Below, piece after piece: positions 27,525 through 37,740 of a stretch of DNA of 64,000 nt. A model generated the notes under the pieces. That model was not told the DNA's origin. It saw only the letters and a list, made by a program, of their open reading frames with translations, and searched no databases. Made by a program: the position numbers and the translations under genes. The DNA is from TMED109 sp002171375. GTDB lineage: Bacteria; Pseudomonadota; Alphaproteobacteria; TMED109. The stretch is from positions 50,724-114,723 of the forward strand of contig CBFHON010000007.1 in NCBI GenBank assembly GCA_965657505.1. The letters run 5' to 3'. Positions within the stretch are counted from its first letter, which is position 1. Each line of letters opens with the position of its first letter.

Positions 27525-29444
27525 CTATATCAATCCAAAATATATTAGAAATTGCCAACTAAATATAATAATTATACCGAAAAACATTGTAAAGGCATAA
27601 TGATAAACATAGCCACTTTGAAACGATCTAATTTTATTTGCTATACGAGCGCATAAATAAGCAATACCATTTGGCCCAAATTTATCTATGAAACCAACAT
27701 CACCTTTATTCCATAAAATATTTCCTAGACTTTTTAATGGTTTAGTTAAAGTAAACTCATATATTTCGTCAAACCAAAATTTATTTTTAGAAATACTATA
27801 TATTTTAGGAAATTTTTCAGAATATATTTTTGGAAGATGTATTTTTTTTAAATAAAATAACCAAGCAAAATAAATACCTAAAAGAGCCACAATTATTGGA
27901 GATAATTTGACTAATAAAGGAACATGATGCGCATTTACAAGAGCTTTATGACTATCCAATATTAAAATAGAACCCTGCCAAAAATCATGATGAGTATCGA
28001 CCATGACATAGCCTATCCAACCAGAAATAATAGCACCAACAGATAAAATACTTAAAGGTATAAGTATATATAAAGGAGATTCATGGGCTTTACTTATATC
28101 AGAACGAGCTTTTCCATGAAAAACCATAAATAATATCTTCCATGAATATAACGCTGTTAAAAAAGCTGCAATAAGTCCTAAATAAAATGCTAAATACCCT
28201 AAACTACTATGATGACCCCATGCAGCTTCTAATATAATATCTTTTGAGAAAAAACCTGCAAATGGAGGAAGCCCTGCTAAAGCAAGTGAACCAATCCACA
28301 TTGCTATACAAGTATATGGTAGAGCCTTAGCTAACCCCCCCATTTTTCTTATATCTTGCTCGTCTGATAAAGCGTGTATTATAGAGCCCGCCCCAAGAAA
28401 TAGTAGTGCTTTAAAAAATGCGTGTGTCATAAGATGAAACATACCAGCAGAATATGCTGACACACCACAAGCAAAAAACATATAGCCTAACTGGCTACAT
28501 GTAGAATAAGCAATAATTTTCTTTATGTCATTTTGAGTAATGGCAATACAAGCTGCAAAAATTGATGTAACTGCTCCCACTATTATAACAAAATTTAGAG
28601 ATACTGGAGCATATTCAAATAATGGTGAACATCTAGCTACTAAAAATACTCCGGCAGTAACCATTGTAGCTGCATGAATAAGAGCTGAAACTGGAGTAGG
28701 ACCCTCCATAGCATCTGCTAACCAAGTATGGAGTCCAATTTGAGCAGATTTTCCCATCGCACCGATAAATAATAAAAAGCATGCTAATTCAATATAAGGA
28801 ATTGAGTAGTTAAAAAATAAAAAATTAGAATTAACTAAAGATGAAGCACTATCAAAAACTATCTTAAAATCTAAACTGCCAGTTAACTTATATATTACAC
28901 AAATTCCTAAAATTAAGCCTAAATCACCAACACGGTTAACTAAAAAAGCTTTGATAGCCGCCGCATTAGCGCTTTGTTTTTTGAACCAAAAACCAATAAG
29001 TAAATAAGAGCAAAGACCAACTCCTTCCCAGCCAAAGAATAATTGAAGAAAATTATTAGATGTAACCAACATTAACATAGCAAAAGTAAATAATGATAAA
29101 TAAGAAAAAAACCTAGATTTATGTTCATCATGGTCCATGTAACCAATAGAATATAAATGCACTAATGTTGATACTAACATAACGACAAAAAGCATAATAG
29201 CGCTTAACATATCAAACTTAAATGCCCAACTTACAGATAAAGATTCAGACTTTATCCAATATCCAAGATTAACAACATATGACTCACCTGAAATAGCTTG
29301 TATTAATAAGATTATTGAAAATATTAATGATAAAGAGCAAAATAAAGTAGGAACCCAAAGAACGCCTTTTTTACCTAAAAATGAAGGAAAAATACCGCTT
29401 AAAATGGATCCAAATAATGGTAAGAATACTAATAATTTAAGCAT
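27525..29444 (-). CDS. nuoL: NADH-quinone oxidoreductase subunit L
   Basis: Largest antiporter-like subunit of complex I, with the long lateral helix at its C-terminus. Family segments include FLQLFFGWEGVGLCSYLLIGFW, GLHTWLADAMEGPTPVSALIHAATMVTAGVF and KKIIAYSTCSQLGYMFFACG. 639 aa with about 16 membrane helices. It starts two bases after the nuoK stop. It shows no truncation. Confidence 0.95.
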   Translation of the reverse strand: MLKLLVFLPLFGSILSGIFPSFLGKKGVLWVPTLFCSLSLIFSIILLIQAISGESYVVNLGYWIKSESLSVSWAFKFDMLSAIMLFVVMLVSTLVHLYSIGYMDHDEHKSRFFSYLSLFTFAMLMLVTSNNFLQLFFGWEGVGLCSYLLIGFWFKKQSANAAAIKAFLVNRVGDLGLILGICVIYKLTGSLDFKIVFDSASSLVNSNFLFFNYSIPYIELACFLLFIGAMGKSAQIGLHTWLADAMEGPTPVSALIHAATMVTAGVFLVARCSPLFEYAPVSLNFVIIVGAVTSIFAACIAITQNDIKKIIAYSTCSQLGYMFFACGVSAYSAGMFHLMTHAFFKALLFLGAGSIIHALSDEQDIRKMGGLAKALPYTCIAMWIGSLALAGLPPFAGFFSKDIILEAAWGHHSSLGYLAFYLGLIAAFLTALYSWKILFMVFHGKARSDISKAHESPLYILIPLSILSVGAIISGWIGYVMVDTHHDFWQGSILILDSHKALVNAHHVPLLVKLSPIIVALLGIYFAWLFYLKKIHLPKIYSEKFPKIYSISKNKFWFDEIYEFTLTKPLKSLGNILWNKGDVGFIDKFGPNGIAYLCARIANKIRSFQSGYVYHYAFTMFFGIIIIFSWQFLIYFGLI

Positions 29445-29445
29445 T

Positions 29446-29757
29446 TTAACCTTTCATACTATTAGCATCATCAACAGCAATAGAACCTCTTGATCTAAAA
29501 AATACCACTAAGATTGCTAATCCAATAGCGGCTTCTGCAGCTGCGACTGTTAATACAAATAAAGCAAAGACCTGTCCAACAATAAGATTAAGATGAGTTG
29601 AAAAAGCAATAAAGTTTATATTTACAGCCAGTAACATTAATTCTATAGACATTAAAATTATAATTAAATTTTTTCTATTAAGAAAAACTCCGAATATTCC
29701 AATGGTGAATATAATTGAAGATAATATTAGATAATGAGTAAGGCTAATTTCATACAT
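29446..29757 (-). CDS. nuoK: NADH-quinone oxidoreductase subunit K
   Basis: Small membrane subunit with three helices and conserved glutamates in helices 2 and 3 (in SIELMLLAVNINFI and TVAAAEAAIGLAILV). The ATG at 29757 gives MYEISLTHYL and 103 aa, the usual length; a GTG at 29766 is in frame but adds nothing conserved. An AAAGG sequence lies about 8 bases before the ATG, and the gene overlaps the end of nuoJ. Confidence 0.94.
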   Translation of the reverse strand: MYEISLTHYLILSSIIFTIGIFGVFLNRKNLIIILMSIELMLLAVNINFIAFSTHLNLIVGQVFALFVLTVAAAEAAIGLAILVVFFRSRGSIAVDDANSMKG

Positions 29758-30364
29758 TATTAACACCTTTACCTATCTCTACTTCATTTATATCAATAGA
29801 TTCTGATTTATTTCTTAAAGTTTGCTTAACAGCATCTTGTTTTTTTACATTTTCTCTTTTTCTATGAGTTAAAACTATTGCCCCAACCATTGCTACTAAT
29901 AGAATGAGTCCAGCACATTGGAATAAGTATATATAATCAGTATAAATTACATTTCCAAGAGCTCTCGTATTCTCAACTTCTGATAATACAACAAATAGTT
30001 CATTGCCAGGAGTACCTGCAACACCATACTTCATTCCTAGATAAGAAAAAATAATTTCTCCTAAAAGAACAGCTCCAATTAAAAGGCCAAGAGGAGCATT
30101 TTTAATCATTCCTGTCCTTAATGAATTAAAATCTATATTCAGCATCATGATCACAAATAAAAATAAAACAGCAACTGCACCGACATAAACCACTAAAAGA
30201 AGCATTGCTAAAAATTCTGCTCCCATTAGAATGAATAAGCCAGTAGCATTAAAAAAAGTAAGAATTAAAAAAAATACAGAATGAACAGGATTTTTAGCAA
30301 TAATAACCATAATTGCAGACAAAACTGCTATAGTTGAAAATAAATAGAAAAAAACTGAGAGCAT
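29750..30364 (-). CDS. nuoJ: NADH-quinone oxidoreductase subunit J
   Basis: Membrane subunit with five helices; the conserved helix 3 (LLVVYVGAVAVLFLFVIMMLN) carries the pi-bulge region that couples quinone reduction to pumping. 204 aa with a polar C-terminal tail after VGAIVLTHRKR. It lies between nuoI and nuoK, standard order. Confidence 0.94.
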   Translation of the reverse strand: MLSVFFYLFSTIAVLSAIMVIIAKNPVHSVFFLILTFFNATGLFILMGAEFLAMLLLVVYVGAVAVLFLFVIMMLNIDFNSLRTGMIKNAPLGLLIGAVLLGEIIFSYLGMKYGVAGTPGNELFVVLSEVENTRALGNVIYTDYIYLFQCAGLILLVAMVGAIVLTHRKRENVKKQDAVKQTLRNKSESIDINEVEIGKGVNNV

Positions 30365-30381
30365 ATAATTATACCTTAATA

Positions 30382-30870
30382 CTACCTAAATTGTTTATCT
30401 TTTTGAATGTTTTTAGATAAGACTGACTCCCATCTATCACCATTTTCTAATAATTTTTCTTTATCATAAAAAAGTTCTTCTCTTGATTCTTTTGCAAATT
30501 CATAGTTAGGACCTTGAACTATAGCATCTACAGGACAAGCTTCTTCACAAAGGCCACAATATATGCATTTTGTCATATCAATATCATATCTAGTTGTTCT
30601 TCTACTATTGTCTTCCCTAGGTTCAGATTCAATTGTTATTGCTAAAGCAGGACATACCGCCTCACATAGCTTACATGCAATACACCTTTCCTCTCCATTA
30701 GGATATCTTCTCAAAGCATGTTCTCCTCTAAAGCGAGGACTTAATTTTCCTTTTTCAAATGGATAATTAATTGTTACTGGTTTTTTAAACATATATTTTA
30801 AGGTCAAAAACATTCCAGAACACAATTCTCCAAGTATTATAAACCAAAATGACCTAAATATTTTACCCAA
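30382..30870 (-). CDS. nuoI: NADH-quinone oxidoreductase subunit I
   Basis: Peripheral-arm ferredoxin-like subunit carrying clusters N6a and N6b. Two complete CxxCxxCxxxCP motifs are present: C63, C66, C69, C73 and C102, C105, C108, C112. The N-terminal amphipathic region (about 1-40, LGELCSGMFLTLKYMFKKPVT) is the membrane-contacting part. 162 aa is the alphaproteobacterial/mitochondrial size. Confidence 0.96.
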   Translation of the reverse strand: MGKIFRSFWFIILGELCSGMFLTLKYMFKKPVTINYPFEKGKLSPRFRGEHALRRYPNGEERCIACKLCEAVCPALAITIESEPREDNSRRTTRYDIDMTKCIYCGLCEEACPVDAIVQGPNYEFAKESREELFYDKEKLLENGDRWESVLSKNIQKDKQFR

Positions 30871-30881
30871 TTATATTCTCC

Positions 30882-31904
30882 TTAAATACTTGCAGGCAGT
30901 AAATTAAAAATAATTAAAAACCCTGAAGTTAAAACAACCCACAATAATGAAAAGGGCAGAAATACTTTCCAACCAATTCTCATTAATTGATCGTATCTAA
31001 ACCTAGGAAAAGTGGCCCTAACCCATAAAAACGTAAATAACATTAAGGATGTTTTTCCGGCAAACCAAATAAAACCTGGTATATCATTTAATATAGCAAT
31101 ATTGAAAGGAGGAAGCCAACCACCTAAAAATAAAATAGTAGCCATACCACTCATCATAATCATAGCTGCATACTCTCCTAGAAAAAACATTGCAAAAAGC
31201 ATAGAAGAATATTCTGTGAAATAACCACCAACTAAAGAAGACTCATCCTCAGGCAAGTCAAATGGAGCTCTATTTGTTTCAGCTAAAGCGGATATAAAAA
31301 ATACTACAAACATTGGGAATAAAGGAAAAACGTACCAAACTGACTTTTGAGCATAAACAATATCACTTAAATTAAGTGATCCTACACAAACTAAAACAGT
31401 TACTATCACTAAACCAATTGAAACTTCATATGAAACCATTTGAGCTGCAGATCTCAAAGCTCCCATAAAGGCATATTTGGAATTGCTAGCCCATCCTGCC
31501 ATAATAATCCCATATACAGATAAAGAAGATATAGCAAATAAATAGAGTATACCTACATTTATATTAGAAATAACCCATCCATCAGCTAAAGGAATAACAG
31601 CCCAGGCAGCTATAGAAAGCGAAAATGCAATCATAGGAGCTAACAAAAAGACTATTTTATTTGAAACTGTTGGAAATATAGTTTCCTTAGAAAAGAGTTT
31701 TAATCCATCCGCTAAAGGCTGTAACAGTCCAAATGGACCAACTACATTTGGACCTTTTCTTAATTGAACAGAAGCAATTACTTTTCTCTCTGCATAAGTT
31801 AAAAAAGCTACTATTACTAATAAAGGGACAACTAGTGCAATAATCTTCAATAGTATTAATATAAAACTAATAAAATTATCATTTAAAAATATATCTAGCA
31901 TCAC
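30882..31904 (-). CDS. nuoH: NADH-quinone oxidoreductase subunit H
   Basis: Membrane subunit forming the quinone chamber at the junction with the peripheral arm. Eight membrane helices; diagnostic segments are YAERKVIASVQLRKGPNVVGPFGLLQPLADGLKLFSKE and AETNRAPFDLPEDESSLVGGYFTEYS (shown here only as landmarks around residues 42-80 and 208-235). 340 aa. It overlaps the nuoG stop by four bases. Confidence 0.95.
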   Translation of the reverse strand: MMLDIFLNDNFISFILILLKIIALVVPLLVIVAFLTYAERKVIASVQLRKGPNVVGPFGLLQPLADGLKLFSKETIFPTVSNKIVFLLAPMIAFSLSIAAWAVIPLADGWVISNINVGILYLFAISSLSVYGIIMAGWASNSKYAFMGALRSAAQMVSYEVSIGLVIVTVLVCVGSLNLSDIVYAQKSVWYVFPLFPMFVVFFISALAETNRAPFDLPEDESSLVGGYFTEYSSMLFAMFFLGEYAAMIMMSGMATILFLGGWLPPFNIAILNDIPGFIWFAGKTSLMLFTFLWVRATFPRFRYDQLMRIGWKVFLPFSLLWVVLTSGFLIIFNLLPASI

Positions 31905-33955
31905 ATATCCAATTTACTTTTAGAAATTGTACATTTTGCCATAGTTTCGGAAGACCTAGAAATTGGGCAAGTCATAAAATAGTTAATATTTGCAGGTTCT
32001 ATTTTAGAACTACTTAACTTTATGGAAGTATCACCAATATCATTGGTATCTGATTTAATTAAAGAATTTTCAATATTAAAATTTTTATTAATTTCTTCAA
32101 ATCTAGCTCTTAATTGTGAAATATTATTATATGGAAGTATCTTATTAATATATTCCGAAAAAGCTCTTATAATTTTCCAATCTTCCTTGGCATTTCCAGG
32201 AGGAGGAACGGAAGCGTAAGTTCTTTGAACTCTTCCCTCTGTATTAATATAAGTTGCATTTTTTTCTGTATATGCTGAGCCAGGTAAAATTAAATCAGCA
32301 GAATTTGCTCCAATATCACCATGATGACCTTGATATATTATAAAAGACTCAGAATTATTTTTAGGAATAACCTCATCATAACCTAATAACCATAATAACT
32401 TTATTTTATTCGATTTTAAGCTCTTCAAAATACCTTCTGTACATAATCCATTTTTCCCAGGAACAAATCCAGCCTCTAGAGCTCCTACCCTATTAGCAGT
32501 AGTATGAAGAACTCCTATTCCATTCCATTTATTAGAATAAAAATTATATTTTTTAGCTATTTCTCTAAGCCTACCTAATATGCCTGCTCCATCATTTCTA
32601 TTTAAAACTGATTCTCCTATTAAAATCAGAGTTTTATTTGATTTTTCTAATATTTTATTATAATTATGCTTTCCTTTATATATTTGATCTATAATTTTAA
32701 TATCACTGCCTAAATCATTTATTTCATAACTAGTTTTATCTCCTCCACCAATACGAGAAATTTTTATATTATTATTTAACCATGACTTTCTAATTCGAGC
32801 ATCTAATAAAGCTGCCTCATATCTAGGCTGACTTCCTATAATTAATAAATTATCTATTTCCTCAATGCCTGATATTGAAGGATTAAATAACCAACCACTT
32901 CTATCTTTATAATTTATAGGTAACTTTGATGATTCTGGTCTACTATCTAAATTAGTAATTTTTAATGATTCCATTAGGTCTTTTAGTGCTACTATGGACT
33001 CTAAACAAGCTTGACCTCCAACTATAGACGCCATCTCTTTAGGTTTTAAATTATTTGTTTTTGCTTTAATACTTTGAAAAGCTTCTTCCCAAGAGCAAGC
33101 TATTAATTTTCCACTTGAGTTTCTTTTGTATGGGACATCTAATCTTTGATTAAGCAATCCATCTATTGCAAACCTTGATTTATCACCAATCCATTCTTCA
33201 TTGATATCTTCATTTAATCTTGGAAGCACCCTTAGGACCTGTCCATCCTTTGATCCAATTTGAATAGAAGAACCTAATCCATCTAAAACGTCTATACTAT
33301 TAGTTTTTGATAATTCCCATGGTCTTGCCTTAAAAGCATAAGGTGCTGAAGTAAGAGCACCCACGGGACATAAATCTATAATATTTCCTGATAATTCTCC
33401 TCCAAGGCCCGATGGTGAATTTGTAATAATTTCCATATCTTCACCTCTACCAATAGCACCTAAATCATGAACTCCTGCAACTTCGTCCATGAATCTTACA
33501 CACCTAGTACAATGAATACATCTCGTCATAGTTGTTTTAATTAAGGGACCAAAAGGTTTATTATCTACAGATCTTTTATCTTCTTCATATCTAGTCTCTC
33601 CTCTTCCATAAAATAAAGCCTGGTCTTGTAAATCACATTCTCCCCCTTGATCACATATTGGACAATCTAAAGGATGATTAATCAATAAAAACTCCATAAC
33701 GCCTTCTCTTGCAGCCTTTACTGTTTCTGAGTTTGTAATGATTTTCATACCTTCTGTTGCAGGCATAGCACAACTAGCAACTGGTTTGGGTGAACCTTCT
33801 AAGGCGACCAAGCACATTCTACAATTTCCTGCAATAGATAACCTTTCATGAAAACAAAAGCGTGGTATTTCAGCGCCTGTCTTTTCACATGCCTGCATAA
33901 CAGTTGAACCCTGCTCTACTTCAATTTCTTTATCATCTACAAATAGTTTTACCAT
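31901..33955 (-). CDS. nuoG: NADH-quinone oxidoreductase subunit G
   Basis: Large peripheral-arm subunit. The N-terminal ferredoxin domain binds a 2Fe-2S cluster (C34, C45, C48, C62); a His-Cys3 site (H94, C98, C101, C107) binds N5; C146, C149, C152 and C196 bind N4. The rest is a molybdopterin-oxidoreductase-like fold that has lost its cofactor. The extra N7 cluster cysteines of E. coli NuoG are not apparent, as in other alphaproteobacteria. 684 aa. ATGA overlap with nuoH. Confidence 0.95.
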   Translation of the reverse strand: MVKLFVDDKEIEVEQGSTVMQACEKTGAEIPRFCFHERLSIAGNCRMCLVALEGSPKPVASCAMPATEGMKIITNSETVKAAREGVMEFLLINHPLDCPICDQGGECDLQDQALFYGRGETRYEEDKRSVDNKPFGPLIKTTMTRCIHCTRCVRFMDEVAGVHDLGAIGRGEDMEIITNSPSGLGGELSGNIIDLCPVGALTSAPYAFKARPWELSKTNSIDVLDGLGSSIQIGSKDGQVLRVLPRLNEDINEEWIGDKSRFAIDGLLNQRLDVPYKRNSSGKLIACSWEEAFQSIKAKTNNLKPKEMASIVGGQACLESIVALKDLMESLKITNLDSRPESSKLPINYKDRSGWLFNPSISGIEEIDNLLIIGSQPRYEAALLDARIRKSWLNNNIKISRIGGGDKTSYEINDLGSDIKIIDQIYKGKHNYNKILEKSNKTLILIGESVLNRNDGAGILGRLREIAKKYNFYSNKWNGIGVLHTTANRVGALEAGFVPGKNGLCTEGILKSLKSNKIKLLWLLGYDEVIPKNNSESFIIYQGHHGDIGANSADLILPGSAYTEKNATYINTEGRVQRTYASVPPPGNAKEDWKIIRAFSEYINKILPYNNISQLRARFEEINKNFNIENSLIKSDTNDIGDTSIKLSSSKIEPANINYFMTCPISRSSETMAKCTISKSKLDM

Positions 33956-33967
33956 ATTTATAAAACC

Positions 33968-35341
33968 CTATTCAGCTACTTTTAAAAGTTTATAATTATT
34001 AATTCTTCTTTCAATTTCAGGTCTAAAATGTTTTATCAAACCTTGGACTGGCCAAGCTGCTGCATCTCCTAGAGCACAAATAGTATGCCCCTCTATTTGG
34101 TCACAAACATTCTTTAATATATCAATATCTTTAGTATTGGCATTTCCATGTATCAATTTTTCCATAGATCTCATTACCCAGCCAGTGCCTTCACGACAAG
34201 GCGTACACTGGCCGCATGACTCATGTTTATAGAACTTTGATAATCTCCAGATAGCCTTTATTATATCAGTAGATTTATCCATAACAATAACACCAGCTGT
34301 TCCTAATCCTGTACCTACATTTTTTAAAGCATCAAAATCCATTATTATATCTTCACATATTGATGATGGAATAAGAGGAGTTGATGAACCTCCAGGTATA
34401 ACAGCTAATAAGTTATCCCAACCTCCTGTAACTCCACCTGCATGTACTTCTAATAGTTCTTTTAGAGAAATTCCCATCTCTTCCTCAACCACACAAGGAG
34501 AATTAACATGGCCAGATATACAAAATAATTTAGTACCAGTATTATTTTTATTACCTAATGATGCAAACCAACTTGCTCCTCTTCTTAAAANNNNNNNNNN
34601 NNNNNNNNNNNNNNNNNNNNNNNNNNNNNNNNNNNNNNNNNNNNNNNNNNNNNNNNNNNNNNNNNNNNNNNNNNNNNNNNNNNNNNNGGGAACTACTGCT
34701 ACAGTTTCAACATTAGATACTGTTGTTGGACAACCATATAGTCCAGCATTTGCTGGAAAAGGAGGCTTTAATCTAGGCTGACCCTTTTTTCCTTCAAGAC
34801 TTTCTAAAAGTGCAGTTTCTTCTCCACAAATATATGCACCTGCACCTCTATGCAAAGTTATATCAAAACTATATCCTGATTTACATGCATTTTTGCCAAG
34901 GTACCCTTTACTATAAGCTTCCTTTATAGCGTTATCTAAAGCATTGGCTTCCTGAACAAACTCACCCCTTATATATATAAAACCCTGATTAGCTTGCATT
35001 GCAAAACCTGCCAACAATGTACCTTCTATAAGCTTATGCGGCTCATTTCTCATGATTTCTCGATCTTTACAGGTTCCTGGTTCACTTTCATCAGCATTAA
35101 TAACAATATAATGAGGTTTATTTTTTTCCTTAGGCATAAAAGACCACTTTAGCCCAGTTGGGAAACCTGCACCACCTCTTCCCCTTAGTTCAGAAGATTT
35201 AACCTCTTCTATTATCCATTCTGATCCTTTATCAAGAAGGGCTTTTGTATTATCCCAATCTCCTCTTTCAATACTTTTATGTATGCTATTTCCTTTAAAA
35301 CCATATATATCATTAAAAATAATATTGTTCATAGATATCAT
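33968..35341 (-). CDS. nuoF: NADH-quinone oxidoreductase subunit F (interrupted by N gap)
   Basis: NADH- and FMN-binding subunit with the 4Fe-4S cluster N3. The glycine-rich GRGGAGFPTGLKW (NADH/FMN site), GAGAYICGEETALLESLEG and the cluster motif HESCGQCTPCREGTGW are clear. A 97-base N run falls between ETVAVVP and LRRGASWFA. In the family these are joined by two residues, Thr-Ile, so four bases would complete the gene and the N run overstates the gap by about 93 bases. Real length would be about 426 aa. Start ATG 35341 shares a base with the nuoE stop; ATG 35332 is an alternative. Confidence 0.94.
   Translation of the reverse strand: MISMNNIIFNDIYGFKGNSIHKSIERGDWDNTKALLDKGSEWIIEEVKSSELRGRGGAGFPTGLKWSFMPKEKNKPHYIVINADESEPGTCKDREIMRNEPHKLIEGTLLAGFAMQANQGFIYIRGEFVQEANALDNAIKEAYSKGYLGKNACKSGYSFDITLHRGAGAYICGEETALLESLEGKKGQPRLKPPFPANAGLYGCPTTVSNVETVAVVPXXXXXXXXXXXXXXXXXXXXXXXXXXXXXXXXXLRRGASWFASLGNKNNTGTKLFCISGHVNSPCVVEEEMGISLKELLEVHAGGVTGGWDNLLAVIPGGSSTPLIPSSICEDIIMDFDALKNVGTGLGTAGVIVMDKSTDIIKAIWRLSKFYKHESCGQCTPCREGTGWVMRSMEKLIHGNANTKDIDILKNVCDQIEGHTICALGDAAAWPVQGLIKHFRPEIERRINNYKLLKVAE
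34591..34687. other. Assembly gap (97 N) inside nuoF
   Basis: Run of 97 unknown bases. The conserved NuoF sequence VVP-TI-LRRG needs only four bases between the flanks (CCC, then ACN A, then TT), and 97 and 4 leave the same remainder modulo 3. The flanks are therefore nearly adjacent in the true genome. Confidence 0.95.
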
Positions 35342-35937
35342 TATACTTTTACCCTATTATTATGTGGCTCAGAACCAGTTCTTTTTGACTGAGGTCCAGG
35401 TTTTGGTTTACTACCTTTTTGTATATCCTCTATTATTTTAATCATTGAGTCTTCATTTAAGTCCTCATAAAAATAATCATTTATCTGAACCATAGGAGCA
35501 TTTGAACAAGCCCCAAGACATTCAACTTCTAACAGAGTAAATTTATTGTCTTGAGTAGTTTCTCCAAAATCTATACCTAATTTATTTTTACAAACAGAGA
35601 CAATATCATCACTACCTCTTAACCAACAAGGAGTTGTAGTACAAACTTGGAGAAGGTTTTTTCCAACTGGTTTTAAATTGAACATAGTATAAAAAGTAGC
35701 AACCTCAAGAACTTTAATTAAAGGTAAAGATAATATATCAGATATTACTTTCATAGCTGCTGTAGAAATCCAATTTGCATTTTGCCGTTGAGCCAAATCT
35801 AACAGTGGAAGTAAAGCACTTGCTTTTTTCTCTTTTGGATACTTGCTTAAAATTTTATCAACTACTAATAAATTTTTTTCATTAAATGAAAAACTTTTGG
35901 GTTGTAAAACTTCTGCTGCAGGTCTCCTTACACTCAT
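35341..35937 (-). CDS. nuoE: NADH-quinone oxidoreductase subunit E
   Basis: Thioredoxin-like subunit with the 2Fe-2S cluster N1a, ligated by C99, C104, C140 and C144 (CTTTPC and CLGAC motifs). The helical N-terminal domain and the ATFYTMFNLKPVGKNLLQVC stretch are typical. 198 aa; the last 25 residues are a polar tail. The ATG at 35937 overlaps the nuoD stop by four bases. Confidence 0.95.
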   Translation of the reverse strand: MSVRRPAAEVLQPKSFSFNEKNLLVVDKILSKYPKEKKASALLPLLDLAQRQNANWISTAAMKVISDILSLPLIKVLEVATFYTMFNLKPVGKNLLQVCTTTPCWLRGSDDIVSVCKNKLGIDFGETTQDNKFTLLEVECLGACSNAPMVQINDYFYEDLNEDSMIKIIEDIQKGSKPKPGPQSKRTGSEPHNNRVKV

Positions 35938-37112
35938 CTATCTATTTCCCCAAAAACTACATCTAATGTTGCGATACACGCAACTAGGTCTGCTAGCATA
36001 TGCCCTTTTGTCATAAAATCTAATCCTTGTAGATGTGAAAATCCTGGAGCTCTTATTTTACACCTGTATGGTTTGCTAGATCCATCAGATACTAAATAAA
36101 CTCCAAATTCTCCTTTGGGAGCCTCAACTGCTGTATAAACTTCACCAGCAGGAACTCTTACTCCTTCTGTAAATAATTTAAAATGATTTATTAGAGCTTC
36201 CATAGATTCCTTCATATCATCTCTTTTTGGAGGATATAAGCGAGAATCTTTTACTATAATGTCTCCTTTAGGAATATTATCTAAAATATAACGAATTATT
36301 CTTGTACTTTGTTTCATTTCTTCAACCCTTAAAAGATACCTGTCATAACAGTCTCCATTTTTTCCAGTTGGGACATCAAAATTTATCTCATCATATATTG
36401 CATAAGGCTGAGACTTTCTTAAGTCCCAGGCAACCCCTGACCCTCTTAGCATCGGGCCTGTAAAACCCCAATTTACAGCTTCTTCAGGACTAACTATTCC
36501 TACATCTACAGTTCTTTGTTTAAATATTCTGTTATCTGACAATAAAGTTTCTATATCTTCTATTATTTTTCCAAACCCTGATAACCATTCTTCAATTTGC
36601 TCTAATAAATTTGTAGGTAAATCTTGATGAACTCCTCCTACACGATAATATGCAGCGTGCAATCTTGAGCCTGAAACCTGTTCATAAAAACCCATTAATT
36701 TTTCTCTTTCTTCAAAAAGCCATAGAAAAGGAGTGGTCGCGCCTAAATCTAATCCTTGAGCAGCAATTTGAAGAGAATGATTTAAAATTCTTGTAATTTC
36801 ATCGAATAAAACTCTAATATGTAAAGCTCTTTTAGGAACATCTAATGTTAATAATTTTTCAGCAGATAATACAAAAGCATGTTCTTGGCACATTGGAGAG
36901 ACGTAATCTAATCTATCAAAATAAGGAATAGCCTGCAAATAAGTTTTATGCTCAATTAATTTTTCAGTACCTCTATGTAAAAGACCTATATGAGGATCTG
37001 TTCTCTCTACAACTTCCCCATCCATTTCTAGAACCAATCTTAAAACACCATGAGCAGCAGGATGCTGAGGACCAAAATTTAAAGTCATATTTTTTAATTC
37101 AACATCTGCCAT
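35934..37112 (-). CDS. nuoD: NADH-quinone oxidoreductase subunit D
   Basis: 49-kDa-type subunit that lines the quinone site and resembles the large subunit of NiFe hydrogenase. NFGPQHPAAHGVLRLVLEMDG (12-32), HIGLLHRGTEKL and the C-terminal DVVFGEIDR are diagnostic. 392 aa; separate from nuoC (no fusion), as in alphaproteobacteria. Its ATG shares one base with the nuoC stop. Confidence 0.96.
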   Translation of the reverse strand: MADVELKNMTLNFGPQHPAAHGVLRLVLEMDGEVVERTDPHIGLLHRGTEKLIEHKTYLQAIPYFDRLDYVSPMCQEHAFVLSAEKLLTLDVPKRALHIRVLFDEITRILNHSLQIAAQGLDLGATTPFLWLFEEREKLMGFYEQVSGSRLHAAYYRVGGVHQDLPTNLLEQIEEWLSGFGKIIEDIETLLSDNRIFKQRTVDVGIVSPEEAVNWGFTGPMLRGSGVAWDLRKSQPYAIYDEINFDVPTGKNGDCYDRYLLRVEEMKQSTRIIRYILDNIPKGDIIVKDSRLYPPKRDDMKESMEALINHFKLFTEGVRVPAGEVYTAVEAPKGEFGVYLVSDGSSKPYRCKIRAPGFSHLQGLDFMTKGHMLADLVACIATLDVVFGEIDR

Positions 37113-37738
37113 TATTTATTTTCCAAATTTTTATTATTTTCTACATATTCTGGGCCTTCCCATGGACTTTCAAAATCAAACCTTCTAAAATCTTGAACTA
37201 AATTAACTTTCTCGTTAACAACTCTTTTTTCTGCATCATCATATTTTACTTGAACAAAACCAGACAACGGAAAATCTTTTCTTAATGGATGTCCTTCAAA
37301 GCCATAATCTGTAAGTATGCGTCTTAAATCTGGATGATCAGTAAATATTACTCCATACAAGTCCCACACTTCTCTCTCATACCAATTAGCCGCATCATAA
37401 AGAGAAACAATTGATGGAACTGTATCACCATCATTTACAGATAATTTGATGCGTATTCTTTGATTTAAATTTATACTTAATAAATGATAAACAATTTCAA
37501 ACCTGTCAGTTCTATTAGGGTAATCTACTCCGCATAAGTCTATAAGCTGCTTAAACTGAAAGACTTTGTCGTCTTTTAAGAAATTTAAAACTTTTAATAA
37601 AATAGATTTACTCAAAATTACAGTTAATTCATCATTTTTAAAATATGTTTGAATACCTCTACCTCCAAACCTTTCTGATAAAATTTTCTGAATTTCAAGA
37701 TGTCTATTCTTGTAATCTTTTTGATATGTTTTATTCAA
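37112..37738 (-). CDS. nuoC: NADH-quinone oxidoreductase subunit C
   Basis: 30-kDa subunit of the peripheral arm. The signature WYEREVWDLYGVIFTDHPDLRRILTDYGFEGHPLRKDFPLSG region is complete (about residues 114-155). The start is a TTG at 37738, seven bases after an AGGAG that lies in the last codons of nuoB; no ATG gives a full N-terminus. 208 aa, normal. Confidence 0.95.
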   Translation of the reverse strand: MNKTYQKDYKNRHLEIQKILSERFGGRGIQTYFKNDELTVILSKSILLKVLNFLKDDKVFQFKQLIDLCGVDYPNRTDRFEIVYHLLSINLNQRIRIKLSVNDGDTVPSIVSLYDAANWYEREVWDLYGVIFTDHPDLRRILTDYGFEGHPLRKDFPLSGFVQVKYDDAEKRVVNEKVNLVQDFRRFDFESPWEGPEYVENNKNLENK

Positions 37739-37740
37739 AC

